A model generated the notes under the pieces. The model saw nothing but the letters and a program-made list of their open reading frames with translations. It was not told the DNA's origin and ran no database searches. The translations under genes were made by a program, and so were the position numbers. Below are positions 1 through 8,569 of a DNA stretch of 64,000 bases, one piece after another (within the stretch, counting starts at the first letter, position 1; each line of letters begins with the position of its first letter). The DNA is from Gammaproteobacteria bacterium (GTDB taxonomy: Bacteria; Pseudomonadota; Gammaproteobacteria; Burkholderiales; Gallionellaceae), in the NCBI GenBank assembly GCA_018814405.1, contig JAHIZO010000007.1, positions 372,001 through 436,000 on the forward strand. Reading direction: 5' to 3'.

Positions 1-26
1 CAATTCAACTTATGAATTGGTAAGAC

Positions 27-560
27 ATGTTCGGCATCCGATCTGTATTGGTATGGCTCCTGCTGGCCTTCTGGCCTGCCTATAGCGAAGCATCGCCATG
101 CAAACCACAATTCGAGGGCGCCTTCTGGGCGGAGAAGGATCTGCGGATCGTGGGGCTGGATGCGGCTTACAGTGCATGTCCGAGCTGGTTCAGCGGAGTG
201 CGCGTGGGCGCTTCATATTTTGCGGATGAGCGGTTCGAATACAAGGGCGTGACCAGTTCGGTGCGCTTGCAATACGGGGAGCATGTTTCGCCTTTCGTAG
301 GCGTTGGCGTGTTGGTCGGTATGGCTAGCCATCAGGCAGATGCCTCGACAGACAAGCTGGACAACGACCGCAACGGACAGATCGACGAGCCGGGCGAGAC
401 TTACATGAAGCATGAGTTCAGTGCGGTGCTTTATCCGGAGGTGGGTATCGCCTGGTACACACGGGTGGTGGGCATCACGCTTTCCGCGCGGCGCTATTAC
501 AGCTCCACATTCTCCGGCAACATCATCTACAGCGTCGGTTTCAGCACGCCACTCGATTGA
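27..560 (+). CDS. Exported beta-barrel-like protein of unknown function
   Basis: 177 residues. Residues 1-22 form a typical Sec signal peptide (charged start, hydrophobic core, small residues before the cut). The rest alternates polar and aromatic/hydrophobic residues in short strands, as in small outer-membrane barrels. Residues 112-124 carry a D-x-D-x-N-G-x-I-D loop resembling an EF-hand or calcium loop. Two cysteines (25 and 51) could pair. A GGTAAG stretch upstream of the ATG is the likely ribosome site. It converges with the SEC-C gene, 21 bases apart. I do not recognise the family; the outer-membrane location is inferred from composition only. Confidence 0.6.
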   Translation: MFGIRSVLVWLLLAFWPAYSEASPCKPQFEGAFWAEKDLRIVGLDAAYSACPSWFSGVRVGASYFADERFEYKGVTSSVRLQYGEHVSPFVGVGVLVGMASHQADASTDKLDNDRNGQIDEPGETYMKHEFSAVLYPEVGIAWYTRVVGITLSARRYYSSTFSGNIIYSVGFSTPLD

Positions 561-581
561 GGCGCTGCAGGCTTGGCCTGC

Positions 582-1319
582 TTACTCGGCTGCCTTATCC
601 GCCCCGCAACACTTCTTGTATTTCCTGCCACTGCCGCAGATGCATGGCGCATTGCGGCTGATGTTCGGCGTTTCATTCACAGCGGTTCTGCCATCGGCGT
701 TCTCCGCCGCACGCCGTTGCGGTGCCCAGTATTTGTAGATCGCGGCCACGCTGGCGGGAATGGTCTTCGATAGCGCTTCGCGTTGGGCGGGTGTCTCGAT
801 CAGTGCTTCTTCTTCCCCGGTGATGTCCGGTGAGCCGAGCAGGTAGAGGGGGCGCAATACTTCAGTGGCGTGCCGTGCTTCGAGCAATTTCTTCCAGTTG
901 TCGCGTTGCATGGCGATGCCGGTCATGTAACCGTGTGCCCAGTTCTCGCCGTCCAGGTATTCGTGCTCGTCGCCTTCGTAGACGTTCAGGTCGAAGATGG
1001 GTTCGAAGCTTTCCAGTTCCTGATTCATGCTCCATACGATGGCGTTCAGGTGGCGGGTGAGCAGGTCGGTGATCGATTCCCGTTGCGCGTCGTTGGTGAA
1101 CTTGGGTGCATCGCTTGCGCTGGGGCCCCACACGCGCGGCATCCATGCTTCCGGCTCGGGCAGTGATGGGCCGGAAGCGAGGGCGGTGAAGAAGCCGTCC
1201 AGTTGGTCCAGCATCATCACTTCACTGCTGGTGGCATCGGACATCAGGAAATCGTCGAGCGCTTCCATCTCCTGTTCGGAGAGTGCGGGTTGGGCGGGTG
1301 TGGGTTCTTGTGCGGACAT
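582..1319 (-). CDS. UPF0149/YecA-family protein with C-terminal SEC-C motif
   Basis: 245 residues. The N-terminal half has the acidic helical pattern of the UPF0149 (YgfB/YecA) family (EALDDFL near residues 20-26, [11 protein letters not shown] near 37-47). The C-terminus has a SEC-C zinc motif with C226, C228, C237 and C238 in an N-A-P-C-x-C-x-S-G-x-x-x-K-x-C-C arrangement. SEC-C modules occur in SecA and in many small proteins that touch the ribosome or translocon. The biochemical role of this family is not established. It is the last gene of the minus-strand run that begins with a J-domain protein at 3887, 55 bases after the preceding gene. Confidence 0.85.
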   Translation of the reverse strand: MSAQEPTPAQPALSEQEMEALDDFLMSDATSSEVMMLDQLDGFFTALASGPSLPEPEAWMPRVWGPSASDAPKFTNDAQRESITDLLTRHLNAIVWSMNQELESFEPIFDLNVYEGDEHEYLDGENWAHGYMTGIAMQRDNWKKLLEARHATEVLRPLYLLGSPDITGEEEALIETPAQREALSKTIPASVAAIYKYWAPQRRAAENADGRTAVNETPNISRNAPCICGSGRKYKKCCGADKAAE

Positions 1320-1374
1320 GAGGGCGCTTGCTTCCAGTAGGTGTGTTGTGCGAGTTGAACAGCGGCACGCCGTG

Positions 1375-2247
1375 TCAGGCGTAGTCGATGTCCTGCTCGC
1401 TGCCGATGTATTGGTCTTGCAGGGTGGTGAGCAGGGTCTTGGCCTTGGTCTTGCCGTACAGTTTTTTTACGATGGTGTCGCGCAGTTGCTCCATGCGCTC
1501 GCGCAGCAGGGGCTGGAATTCGGGCGGGATCTTTTTCAGGAAGGTGTTCCAGCTGGCATCGACATCGGGCTTGGTGTCGCGGATGTGGGCGATGAGGTTC
1601 TCAAGTGGCCGTTGTGCGGTGCGCGCGACGATGCGTCCATCGCCGTACAGCGCGAATAGCACGGCCACGGTCATCGCGGCACTGGCATCCATCTCGGAGT
1701 CTCTGACCACGCCGCCGGCGTTGTGCTTGCGCAGCCATTTGCCGCAGTCGATGTATTGCTGGTTGCGTTTCCGGTCCGCCATCTCGTTCTGGAAGATGGC
1801 ATCGCCCGACCAGCTCGATGCGGGGTCGGCGCTGCATATCTCCATGAAGATCGCTTTCAGGTTGCGCTGCTGCACGAAGGGATCGTTGTCGAAATCGGAG
1901 ACGTAGGCAGTGTAGGGCAGGGCGGACAGTTCCTTCATGTGGCGGAAGCCCATCTGGAACACGTATTCGGCGCCGTGCTGCAGCAGGAAGGAGAGCTTGG
2001 CTTCGTTAGTGTCGGCGATGTCCGCCTGACTGATGGCCAGCGAGATGCAACCCACCGTGAGATGGAATGCGTCGTGTATGCCTTCCGCAGTGCGGTCGTT
2101 GGTGAACTTCTTCGCGACCAGCACATTGATGCCGCACAGTTCGTCGAACAGGATGCTGGCGGCCTGTTGATTGTCTGCGCGCTGGCCGAGCGCTTCCAGT
2201 GCTTGCACGAGCTGCGGTGTGCGGGCGGTGTAGCTGGTGATGTTCAT
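1375..2247 (-). CDS. Unrecognised conserved-looking cytoplasmic protein
   Basis: 290 residues with no signal peptide or membrane segment. It is a mixed helical protein with a basic segment near the C-terminus ([11 protein letters not shown]). I do not recognise a domain. Its ATG overlaps the TGA of the upstream gene by one base (TGATG), so translation is probably coupled. A clear AGGAG-type site precedes the start inside the upstream gene. It belongs to the operon J-domain protein, two acidic proteins, this protein, SEC-C protein. Codon use resembles its neighbours. Confidence 0.7.
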   Translation of the reverse strand: MNITSYTARTPQLVQALEALGQRADNQQAASILFDELCGINVLVAKKFTNDRTAEGIHDAFHLTVGCISLAISQADIADTNEAKLSFLLQHGAEYVFQMGFRHMKELSALPYTAYVSDFDNDPFVQQRNLKAIFMEICSADPASSWSGDAIFQNEMADRKRNQQYIDCGKWLRKHNAGGVVRDSEMDASAAMTVAVLFALYGDGRIVARTAQRPLENLIAHIRDTKPDVDASWNTFLKKIPPEFQPLLRERMEQLRDTIVKKLYGKTKAKTLLTTLQDQYIGSEQDIDYA

Positions 2248-3056
2248 CAGGAGAAGATGTCCTCACCCAGACTCGGACGTGCGCCCGGCTTGGTCGCTGC
2301 GGGTGCTTTGCTCGGTACTTGCGCGCGCAGGCGCAGCAGAAGTTCCTTGGTACTGCGACCCATGGCGAACTGACTTTCGCGCGCTTCTTCGTCTTCTTCT
2401 GGATCTTCGTCGCTCTCTTCGTCCGGGCTGGGGTGCAGCTCGTTCTCGCCGGGACGCCAGTCGGGGAAGATCTCGAACAGGATGCGTTCCCACGCTTCTG
2501 CATCGGTGCGGTATATCTCCAGTGCCATCGGGATCACATCATGGTCGGAGCTGGTGCTGCCGCTGCGCGGGGCGCCGAGGTTCTGGATGTCGTTGGCGAT
2601 CTCGATGATCTCGTCGATAGCGGTGGAGAACAGCACGGCGAAGGCGGTTGCGCCCCAGTCGGTCGCGAGTGCGGCGTTGAGCAGTTCGGCGCGACGTTCT
2701 TCATCGTCGGTGGCGTACACGATGCCGTGCACGTGTGCGAACAGTGATTCGGTCAGCACTTCCGGTTCGTCTTCGATCCAGTCTTCATCCCAGGTGGCGG
2801 CGAAGTAGGCGAGACTCTCGGCCCAAGCTTTGGGCGAGATGAGCATGGTCGCCAGCGACAGCTTGCCGCCGTCGAAGGACGACAGGTGCAGTGATGCGAC
2901 ATGCGCTTCCAGCGCGTTGAGCACTTCGACAACGGCGAGATCGCCGAACTTCTCGGCTGTTTCGTTGATGGCTTCTTCCGCGTGTTCGGGCGAGCCAGCC
3001 AGCACCAGTTCGGTGACTTGCAGGCTGATCGCTGGAAGCTGGGATTTGTCAGTCAT
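2247..3056 (-). CDS. Unrecognised protein with acidic low-complexity segment
   Basis: 269 residues from the ATG at 3056, chosen because GGAGACGGTA lies just upstream; a start at 3119 would add 21 residues inside the previous gene. The N-terminal two thirds look helical and globular. Residues around 205-225 are a run of Asp and Glu (DEESDEDPEEDEE), followed by a basic helix and a Pro/Ala-rich tail. There is no signal peptide. It overlaps the upstream acidic protein by 8 bases and the downstream gene by 1 base, so the three are probably coupled. Function unknown. Confidence 0.7.
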   Translation of the reverse strand: MTDKSQLPAISLQVTELVLAGSPEHAEEAINETAEKFGDLAVVEVLNALEAHVASLHLSSFDGGKLSLATMLISPKAWAESLAYFAATWDEDWIEDEPEVLTESLFAHVHGIVYATDDEERRAELLNAALATDWGATAFAVLFSTAIDEIIEIANDIQNLGAPRSGSTSSDHDVIPMALEIYRTDAEAWERILFEIFPDWRPGENELHPSPDEESDEDPEEDEEARESQFAMGRSTKELLLRLRAQVPSKAPAATKPGARPSLGEDIFS

Positions 3057-3567
3057 TACCGTCTCCGCGTGTGTCGAATAGGTGTTGGATGTTCTCGCCG
3101 TGCGAAGACTGGTCATCATCTTCGTCGTCGTTCTCTTTGTCTTCTTCTTCCTGCAGGGCGGCGAGTGAGTTGTCTTCTTCTTTCAGGCCCTTGGAGTTCT
3201 TGAACAGGAAGGCGGTGATGACCGCTTTGCGTGCCAACTCCGGATCGGCTTCGAACACGGTGGTCAAGGCATCGCCCGAGGTGGATGTGGTGGTGGACAC
3301 CAACTTCATCACTTTGGCGGCATCGCCTTCTTCATAGCTTTGCGCTTCCGCCATCAGGCCTGATTTATCTCCGAACACCAGATGATCGACCAGGGCGAAA
3401 CTGAGCATGTTCACATCGTCGATCACCGTGCCTTTGGCGTATTCGCCGATCAGGGATTCGATGACGCGGTCATAACGCTTTCTGTCGGGCGGCTCGCCCA
3501 ATGTGTCACTGATTTGGTAGCCGAGTTCGCGCGATTGGTAGAGGAATTCTTGATGGATGTTTTTCAT
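3049..3567 (-). CDS. Unrecognised small protein with acidic C-terminal tail
   Basis: 172 residues from the ATG at 3567, which has AAGAAGA upstream; a longer frame back to 3642 would run through the intergenic space after the J-domain gene. The body (about residues 1-130) is helical. The tail is strongly acidic (EEEDKENDDEDDD). There is no signal peptide or membrane helix. It lies 20 bases downstream of the J-domain gene and overlaps the next gene by 8 bases. I do not recognise the family. Acidic tails next to a J-protein could suit a chaperone client or cofactor, but that is a guess. Confidence 0.68.
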   Translation of the reverse strand: MKNIHQEFLYQSRELGYQISDTLGEPPDRKRYDRVIESLIGEYAKGTVIDDVNMLSFALVDHLVFGDKSGLMAEAQSYEEGDAAKVMKLVSTTTSTSGDALTTVFEADPELARKAVITAFLFKNSKGLKEEDNSLAALQEEEDKENDDEDDDQSSHGENIQHLFDTRGDGND

Positions 3568-3587
3568 GATGATCTTCTTTAAATGGT

Positions 3588-3887
3588 TTAACGGCCGCTG
3601 CGCGGCAATTCGATGCCGCATCGGCTGAAGAGTGAACTCCACAGACTTTGTGCCTCGTTCTCGGGGTCGATGACGATGCGGTTGTTCAGGCTGTAGTTGT
3701 ACTCCGCCCGCTTCTGCGGGTCGGAAAGCAACTCGTACGCCTTCTTGATCGCGTCGAATCTGCGTTCGGCGCTGGCGTCAGGGTTGCGGTCCGGGTGATG
3801 GCGCATGGCAAGTGCGCGGTATGCCTTCTTGATGTCTTCTGTCGAAGCGGTCGGCGAGACGCCAAGGATGTTGTATGGGTTTTCCAA
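3588..3887 (-). CDS. Short J-domain (DnaJ-like) protein
   Basis: 99 residues. A J-domain occupies about residues 3-65, with the essential HPD tripeptide at 31-33 and the usual KKAYRxLA and FxxIxxAYxxLxDxxKRxxY patterns around it. J-domains stimulate the ATPase of Hsp70 (DnaK-type) chaperones. The Gly/Phe linker, zinc finger and client-binding domains of full DnaJ are absent, so this is a type III J-protein. I chose the TTG at 3887 because a perfect AGGAGG sits five bases upstream; an in-frame TTG at 3920 is possible but has no such site. It is first in the operon reading left to the SEC-C gene. Confidence 0.85.
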   Translation of the reverse strand: MENPYNILGVSPTASTEDIKKAYRALAMRHHPDRNPDASAERRFDAIKKAYELLSDPQKRAEYNYSLNNRIVIDPENEAQSLWSSLFSRCGIELPRSGR

Positions 3888-4139
3888 TGAAGCCTCCTGC
3901 AAGGCGCGCGATTTTACCAATTTCCGACGATGACTGTTGAGGTTCCACTAACTTGCCACAGCCAGTGCCTTTGGGGGCGTTCCGCGACTGGCGGCGGGTG
4001 CCGGCTGCACAAGGAAAAGTATAAGCGCGCGCTTCATGGGATGCGTTCACAGGCAGCTTGTACGAAGGGCTGCACCGGGTAGGTGAAAGCATATGTGACT
4101 GAAATATGCGTGCAACACGCTGCGGATAGAGTCCTGCTC

Positions 4140-6047
4140 ATGAACCAGACGACTACAGCCGGGCTTTCGTCCGTACAGCCGCACAAGGAAGCTTTGGTCG
4201 CTTTGCTGAGCGATCTGGAGCAGATTCGGATCAGCCTGCTCGATCTTGAGATGTCGGCCTCGGAACGCTGGTACGCATTGCCGCCTTCACGCCATGAGAG
4301 TGCCAGGAACCTGATGCACTACATCGCCCTGCGCCGGCACGACCTGCGCGCGTTGCAGTTGCGCTTGAGCCGATTGGGGTTGTCTTCCTTGGGACGTTCG
4401 GAGCCGCATGTGATGGCAAGCATCGATGCGGTACTGGCATTGCTGTACAAACTGTCGAGCGATATCTGGCACGAATGGAAACAGGCGGCCATCAACGAGG
4501 CATTCACCAAGGGCAGGGCATTGTTGCAGCAGCGTGCGCTGGCGTTGCTGGGGCCGGTTCAGAACAGGCGCGAGGTGCGGCTGCTGGTGACGATGCCCAG
4601 AGAGGCCGCCCGGGACGAGACACTGGTCTATGAATTCCTGAAGCAGGGCATGGATTGCATGCGCATCAATTGCGCGCACGATTCACCGGCCGAGTGGGAG
4701 GCCATGATCCGGCATCTGCGCAGTGCAGAAGCAAGGCTGGAAAAGACCTGCCGGATCCTGATGGATCTGCCGGGGCCGAAGCTGCGTACGGGACATCTGG
4801 AGCCGGGGCCGGAGGTGTTGCGCATCCATCCGGGCCGCGATGTGTACGGGCATGTGATCGCGCCGGTGCGGATCTGGTTGCGCGATGAGCATTCGGGATA
4901 CGAAGTGCCGGACGAGGCCGATGTCAGTCTGTCCGTGAGCGGCGAATGGCTGGCGCGCCTGTCGGCAGGAGACAGCATCTGCCTGGTCGATACCGCGGAC
5001 CGCGACCGCTGTTTCCATGTCTTGGCAGTGGAGCAGCACGGGGCCTGGGTGCAGTGTTCACAGACCACCTTCGTACAGTCCGGCACCATACTCGAACATC
5101 GCGGGCAGTCACAGGAGACGCGCGACGGGTACGAGACTGAGATCAGGAACATCCCGCCGATCGAGGGAGCGTTGTTGCTGCACATGGGTGACCATCTGCT
5201 GATACGCGCCGACCTGAACCTGGGGCGGCAACCGAAGTTCGACGACGATGGCAAGATCGTCGCGCCGGCCGAGATCGGTTGCACCCTGCCGGAGGTGTTC
5301 GAGTCGGTGAAAGTGGGAGAGCAGGTGTGGCTGGACGACGGCAAGATCGGCGCGGTGATCGAAGAGAAGCGCGAAGAGGGATTGCTGGTGCGCATCACCA
5401 GTGCGCGCGCAAAGGGCGTCCGTCTGCGTTGCGATAAAGGCATCAACTTCCCGGATAGCCAGCTGCGCTTGCCGGCGATGAGCGCACTGGACAAGGAATA
5501 TCTGCGCTTCGTCGCGGCGCATGCAGACATCGTCGCACTCTCTTTTGCCAACGGTGAGGAGGATGTGCGCGAACTGCTGGCGGAGATCAAGGCGCTAGGC
5601 GCGATGCATCTGGGTGTCGTGCTCAAGATCGAGACGCGGCGCGGCTTCGAGCATCTGCCCAGCATGCTGCTGGAGGTGATGCATGCAGCTTCATGCGGGG
5701 TGATGATCGCGCGCGGTGATCTGGCGGTGGAGGTCGGCTACCAGCGTATGGCAGAGATTCAGGAAGAGATCCTGTGGACCTGCGAGGCGGCACATGTGCC
5801 GGTGATCTGGGCGACGCAGGTGCTGGAGACGCTGGTGCGCGACGGTATTCCCACCCGGGCCGAGATCACCGATGCAGCCATGGCGCAGCGCGCGGAATGC
5901 ATCATGCTGAACAAGGGGCCGCACGTTCTGAAGGCACTTGTGTATCTGGACGACATCATGCGCCGCATGGCCACGCATCAGGATAAGAAGCGGCCCACGA
6001 TGCGTGAATTGAATCTGGCCAGAGTGTTCGACTTCACGGCCTGCTGA
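4140..6047 (+). CDS. Pyruvate kinase-like protein, divergent
   Basis: 635 residues. The central and C-terminal part follows the pyruvate kinase barrel: MRINCAHD (family MRxNFSH), DLPGPKLRTG (DTKGPEIRTG), LKIETRRGF (the KIE of the active site), IARGDLAVEVG (ARGDLGVE) and ATQVLETLVRDGIPTRAEITD (ATQMLESM..P.RAE..D). The canonical MLSGETA segment reads MLNKGPH, and the regulatory C-terminal domain is missing. About 140 helical residues precede the barrel. Catalysis of PEP + ADP to pyruvate + ATP is plausible but not assured. An upstream in-frame GTG at 4083 is an alternative start; neither start has a strong ribosome site. The 250 bases before it, shared with the divergent J-domain operon, show no further gene. 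Confidence 0.8.
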   Translation: MNQTTTAGLSSVQPHKEALVALLSDLEQIRISLLDLEMSASERWYALPPSRHESARNLMHYIALRRHDLRALQLRLSRLGLSSLGRSEPHVMASIDAVLALLYKLSSDIWHEWKQAAINEAFTKGRALLQQRALALLGPVQNRREVRLLVTMPREAARDETLVYEFLKQGMDCMRINCAHDSPAEWEAMIRHLRSAEARLEKTCRILMDLPGPKLRTGHLEPGPEVLRIHPGRDVYGHVIAPVRIWLRDEHSGYEVPDEADVSLSVSGEWLARLSAGDSICLVDTADRDRCFHVLAVEQHGAWVQCSQTTFVQSGTILEHRGQSQETRDGYETEIRNIPPIEGALLLHMGDHLLIRADLNLGRQPKFDDDGKIVAPAEIGCTLPEVFESVKVGEQVWLDDGKIGAVIEEKREEGLLVRITSARAKGVRLRCDKGINFPDSQLRLPAMSALDKEYLRFVAAHADIVALSFANGEEDVRELLAEIKALGAMHLGVVLKIETRRGFEHLPSMLLEVMHAASCGVMIARGDLAVEVGYQRMAEIQEEILWTCEAAHVPVIWATQVLETLVRDGIPTRAEITDAAMAQRAECIMLNKGPHVLKALVYLDDIMRRMATHQDKKRPTMRELNLARVFDFTAC

Positions 6048-6050
6048 ACG

Positions 6051-6075
6051 AAAACAGGCGGCATCGCGCCGCCTG
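6051..6075 (-). terminator. Rho-independent terminator (minus strand)
   Basis: A perfect 8-base-pair stem (CAGGCGGC/GCCGCCTG, loop ATCGC) lies between the pyruvate-kinase-like gene and the stop of the 88-residue minus-strand gene. On the minus strand it is followed by TTTT, so it best serves the leftward gene. It could also stall plus-strand transcripts, but no T run follows in that direction. Confidence 0.65.
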
Positions 6076-6082
6076 CCCGGCA

Positions 6083-6349
6083 TTACTCTTTCTTGTCCTT
6101 CTTGTCGGTCTTTCTTCTGCTGCCTTTTGCTTCGATGTTGCTGTTGAGTTCCTGCATGTTCTTGCGCCACTCTTCCAGCTGCTCGTCTTCAAGTTCGAGC
6201 TGGATCGCGAGTGCTTCTTCGCGCGACAGCTTCTCGTTGTGCAGGCGTTTGGGCAGCTTGCCGCTCATGCGCGAGAGCAGGCGCTCTGCCTCGTCTTCAC
6301 TCAGGGCGCGTGCTTTTTCCTCATATTCCGGTTTGCTCATTTTTCCCAT
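6083..6349 (-). CDS. Small highly charged protein of unknown function
   Basis: 88 residues from the ATG at 6347-6349, preceded by AGGAGGAAGCACATA. It is charged and helical throughout, rich in Glu, Lys and Arg, with a very basic C-terminus (SRRKTDKKDKKE). It has no signal peptide and no cysteines. A coiled-coil is likely across residues 40-75. It follows dgkA by 26 bases and ends at a terminator, so it is probably the last gene of a dgkA transcript. I do not recognise the family. Confidence 0.65.
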   Translation of the reverse strand: MGKMSKPEYEEKARALSEDEAERLLSRMSGKLPKRLHNEKLSREEALAIQLELEDEQLEEWRKNMQELNSNIEAKGSRRKTDKKDKKE

Positions 6350-6375
6350 TATGTGCTTCCTCCTTTGGTGATGGA

Positions 6376-6768
6376 TCAGCCCAGCAACACCAGGGCCCAA
6401 ACAACGACAACATTGACCAGACTCACCAGCACGGCCGAGCTGCCGATGTCCTTTGCGCGCTTGGCGAGGTCGTGGTTCTCCAGCGAGATGCGGTCTACGG
6501 TGGCTTCGACTGCCGAGTTGAGTAGTTCGACGATGATGACCAGCAGCACACTGCCGATCATCAGCGCCTTGGCGATCATCGTCACCGGCAGCCACAGTGC
6601 GAGCGGGACGAGGACGAGGGCGAGCCACACTTCCTGTCGGAAGGCGTCTTCATGTTTGTAGGCGGCGCGGAATCCGGCGAGCGAGTAGCCGAAGGCGTTC
6701 CACAGGCGAACCAGACCAGTCTTGCCTTTGTAGGGACTTTCCAATTGTTGCTCCTGAAGCGTTGTCAT
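6376..6768 (-). CDS. dgkA: Diacylglycerol kinase
   Basis: 130 residues, close to the usual length of about 120. This inner-membrane enzyme phosphorylates diacylglycerol to phosphatidic acid, recycling lipid headgroup donors. Three membrane helices are visible (about 46-66, 70-90 and 108-128). The family signature ELLNSAVEATVDRIS is at 81-95, with E81 and E88 matching the catalytic and metal glutamates, and AKDIGSSAV at 105-113. The ATG at 6768 was chosen because the longer frame adds residues unlike the family. A TATAGT element 13 bases upstream of the ATG could be a -10 box. Confidence 0.93.
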   Translation of the reverse strand: MTTLQEQQLESPYKGKTGLVRLWNAFGYSLAGFRAAYKHEDAFRQEVWLALVLVPLALWLPVTMIAKALMIGSVLLVIIVELLNSAVEATVDRISLENHDLAKRAKDIGSSAVLVSLVNVVVVWALVLLG

Positions 6769-6790
6769 AATGGGGCCGATAACTATACAC

Positions 6791-6821
6791 AAAAAAGAAC
6801 GCGCACCTGACTGCGTGCGCG
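6791..6821 (-). terminator. Rho-independent terminator after olsB
   Basis: On the minus strand a GCGCAC/GTGCGC stem with an 8-base loop is followed by TTCTTTTTTG. It lies between the olsB stop and dgkA start, which suggests that dgkA and the 88-residue gene are transcribed separately from the ols genes. Confidence 0.7.
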
Positions 6822-6849
6822 CAAAGGAGGGAGGAGCCATGAAGAAGTT

Positions 6850-7611
6850 TTATGCCGCCTTTCTCAGGAAGTGCTTGGCATAGCGTGCGTTCATGCGCGA
6901 CACCGGCATCAGGATGAACAGGTCGGCACAGTTGAATTCCGGGTCCCACGCCGGTTCGCCGGCGATGTAGGCACCCAGACGCAGATACCCTTTGATCAGC
7001 GGCGGGATGGCGACTTCCAGATCGCGGTTCAGCGATTCCAGCGGCAGGCGGCAATGCGGGAACACCGTGTATTCGGACGGCGCGGCATGCAGTCTGTGCA
7101 CCTTGTTGTACACGCTGGCGGCGTAGTGGCCGCCGTCGGCCATGCTGATGCTGGCGCAGCCGATCAGGTATTCGTGGTTGTGCTTGCCGATGTAGTCGGC
7201 CAGGCCGCTCCACAGTTGGGTGATGGTTGCGCCGTCGCGATAGTCGGGATGTACGCAGGAGCGGCCCACTTCCACCATGCGGTCGCGCATGTTCTCCAGA
7301 CGTGACAGGTCGAACTCGGTCTCGGAGTAATAGCCGCCTGCATTGACAGCTTGCTCGGGTGGCAGGATGCGGTAGGTGCCGACGACTTTGTCGTTGCCGT
7401 GGTCGCGCACCAGCAGATGGTCGCAATATTCGTCGAAACGGTCGATATCAAGCCCCATCTCTGCGCTGGGCAGATTGGCACCCATCTCTTCGCCGAATAC
7501 TTTGAAGCGGATGCGCTGTGCTTCGGCGATCTCGGCCACCGAACGGGCCATGTTGAAAGTGAGGCGGCGCGGCCCTTCTTGTTTCTGTTGCTGACGGATC
7601 AGATCCAACAT
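6850..7611 (-). CDS. olsB: Ornithine N-acyltransferase (OlsB-type)
   Basis: 253 residues of the GNAT-like OlsB/hemolysin-acyltransferase family. The family transfers a 3-hydroxyacyl chain from acyl carrier protein to the alpha-amino group of ornithine, giving lyso-ornithine lipid. Visible family features are FKVFGEEMGA near residue 37, the acyl-binding strand VGTYRIL near 77-83, and the VEVGRSCVHPDYR segment near 113-125. It lies 10 bases downstream of an acyltransferase gene of OlsA type, the partner that O-acylates lyso-ornithine lipid. Ornithine lipids replace phospholipids in many bacteria under phosphate limitation. Assignment is strong from the pair; the GNAT family alone would be ambiguous. 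Confidence 0.85.
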   Translation of the reverse strand: MLDLIRQQQKQEGPRRLTFNMARSVAEIAEAQRIRFKVFGEEMGANLPSAEMGLDIDRFDEYCDHLLVRDHGNDKVVGTYRILPPEQAVNAGGYYSETEFDLSRLENMRDRMVEVGRSCVHPDYRDGATITQLWSGLADYIGKHNHEYLIGCASISMADGGHYAASVYNKVHRLHAAPSEYTVFPHCRLPLESLNRDLEVAIPPLIKGYLRLGAYIAGEPAWDPEFNCADLFILMPVSRMNARYAKHFLRKAA

Positions 7612-7621
7612 CGTCGTGCTC

Positions 7622-8428
7622 CTAAGTTATCGATGGGAGCAGATTAGTTTCTGAATGTTGCGCGTCGGTTAACGCAATATGAAGCTTGTGTGACGCAGCT
7701 TGTTGCAGGGCGACAGAGATGGCTTCATGCGCGCGCTGCGCCAGTTCGCGACGCTCGAAGTCGGCAGCTGGCAGCGATGGGGTGGGTATCAAACACACAT
7801 GCAGCTTGGGTGTGTTGAGCAGTGTCCACATTGATGCGCCGAAGGAGATATCGTCGATGTATGCGGCGGCGGTACTGCGTTCGCCGTCATCGTCTTCATA
7901 GCGGATGGCGATGGGATGCAGCGGTACGCTGGCGTCGATGGCAGGTTGCAGCAGTGAGGCATGGAAATGCGCGACCTGCGCGCCATCGGTGCTTGTGCCT
8001 TCCGGAAAGACGGCGAAGCATTCGCCTTGTTGCATTAGTGCGCCGAGTTGTTTGTTGATGCGCGCCGCGGCGCGTGCATTGCCGCGTTCGATGAACAGGG
8101 TGTTGGCCCGTGCGCATAACCAGCCGATGGCGGGCCAGCGCCGCACCTCGGATTTGGCGACGAAGCGCATCGGCACGACAGAATTCAATACGAAGATGTC
8201 GAGCCAAGAGATGTGATTGCTGACGATGAGTCCGTTACGCAATGCGGAAAGATCAACAGCTTCCAGTTTGACGTTGAAGATGCCGAGCAGATCGGCGGAC
8301 CAGTTTTGCAGGATGCGGTGGCGCATGCCGGCCGAAAGTCTGGGATAGATAACGGCCATGGTCAGGCCATAGCCGATATGTAATGCGAGTCGCAGCGCCC
8401 GGAACAGGGCGACGGTTCTTCTCAGCAT
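7622..8428 (-). CDS. olsA: Lysophospholipid/lyso-ornithine lipid acyltransferase
   Basis: 268 residues of the PlsC-type 1-acylglycerol-3-phosphate acyltransferase family. The catalytic NHxSWLD box (NHISWLD) is at about residues 71-77 and the FPEGTS box at about 140-145, with an amphipathic or membrane helix near the N-terminus. In the OlsBA pathway this type of enzyme adds the second acyl chain to lyso-ornithine lipid; it might also make phosphatidic acid. Its start lies 6 bases past the stop of a 44-residue small ORF, and olsB follows 10 bases downstream. Confidence 0.8.
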   Translation of the reverse strand: MLRRTVALFRALRLALHIGYGLTMAVIYPRLSAGMRHRILQNWSADLLGIFNVKLEAVDLSALRNGLIVSNHISWLDIFVLNSVVPMRFVAKSEVRRWPAIGWLCARANTLFIERGNARAAARINKQLGALMQQGECFAVFPEGTSTDGAQVAHFHASLLQPAIDASVPLHPIAIRYEDDDGERSTAAAYIDDISFGASMWTLLNTPKLHVCLIPTPSLPAADFERRELAQRAHEAISVALQQAASHKLHIALTDAQHSETNLLPSIT

Positions 8429-8434
8429 GCTGCT

Positions 8435-8569
8435 TCAGTCCAGCGAGAAGATGCACAAGGTGCAGAAGAAGGTCAGCGTGGCATTGAAGCCTTTGGACAT
8501 CAGCAAGCCGGGGATGCTGATTTGACCCTGTGCATTCTTTGCCGATATCTGGCGAGTGTTTCGCTTCAT
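8435..8569 (-). CDS. Possible small membrane protein, 44 residues
   Basis: An ATG at 8569 overlaps the TGA of the EAL-CBS-GGDEF gene as ATGA, and the frame stays open for 44 codons to a TGA at 8435, six bases before olsA. The N-terminal half is polar and basic. The C-terminal half is hydrophobic (about residues 22-42) with two cysteines, compatible with a single membrane helix. The exact four-base overlap and the way it fills the gap between two genes argue for a real coupled gene. No homology is known to me, so it could be chance. Confidence 0.45.
   Translation of the reverse strand: MKRNTRQISAKNAQGQISIPGLLMSKGFNATLTFFCTLCIFSLD

Noticed and set aside
4083..4139. GTG start at 4083 for the pyruvate-kinase-like gene
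   Set aside because: Possible but its upstream region has no better ribosome site than the ATG at 4140, and the added residues do not look like the family; left as an alternative.
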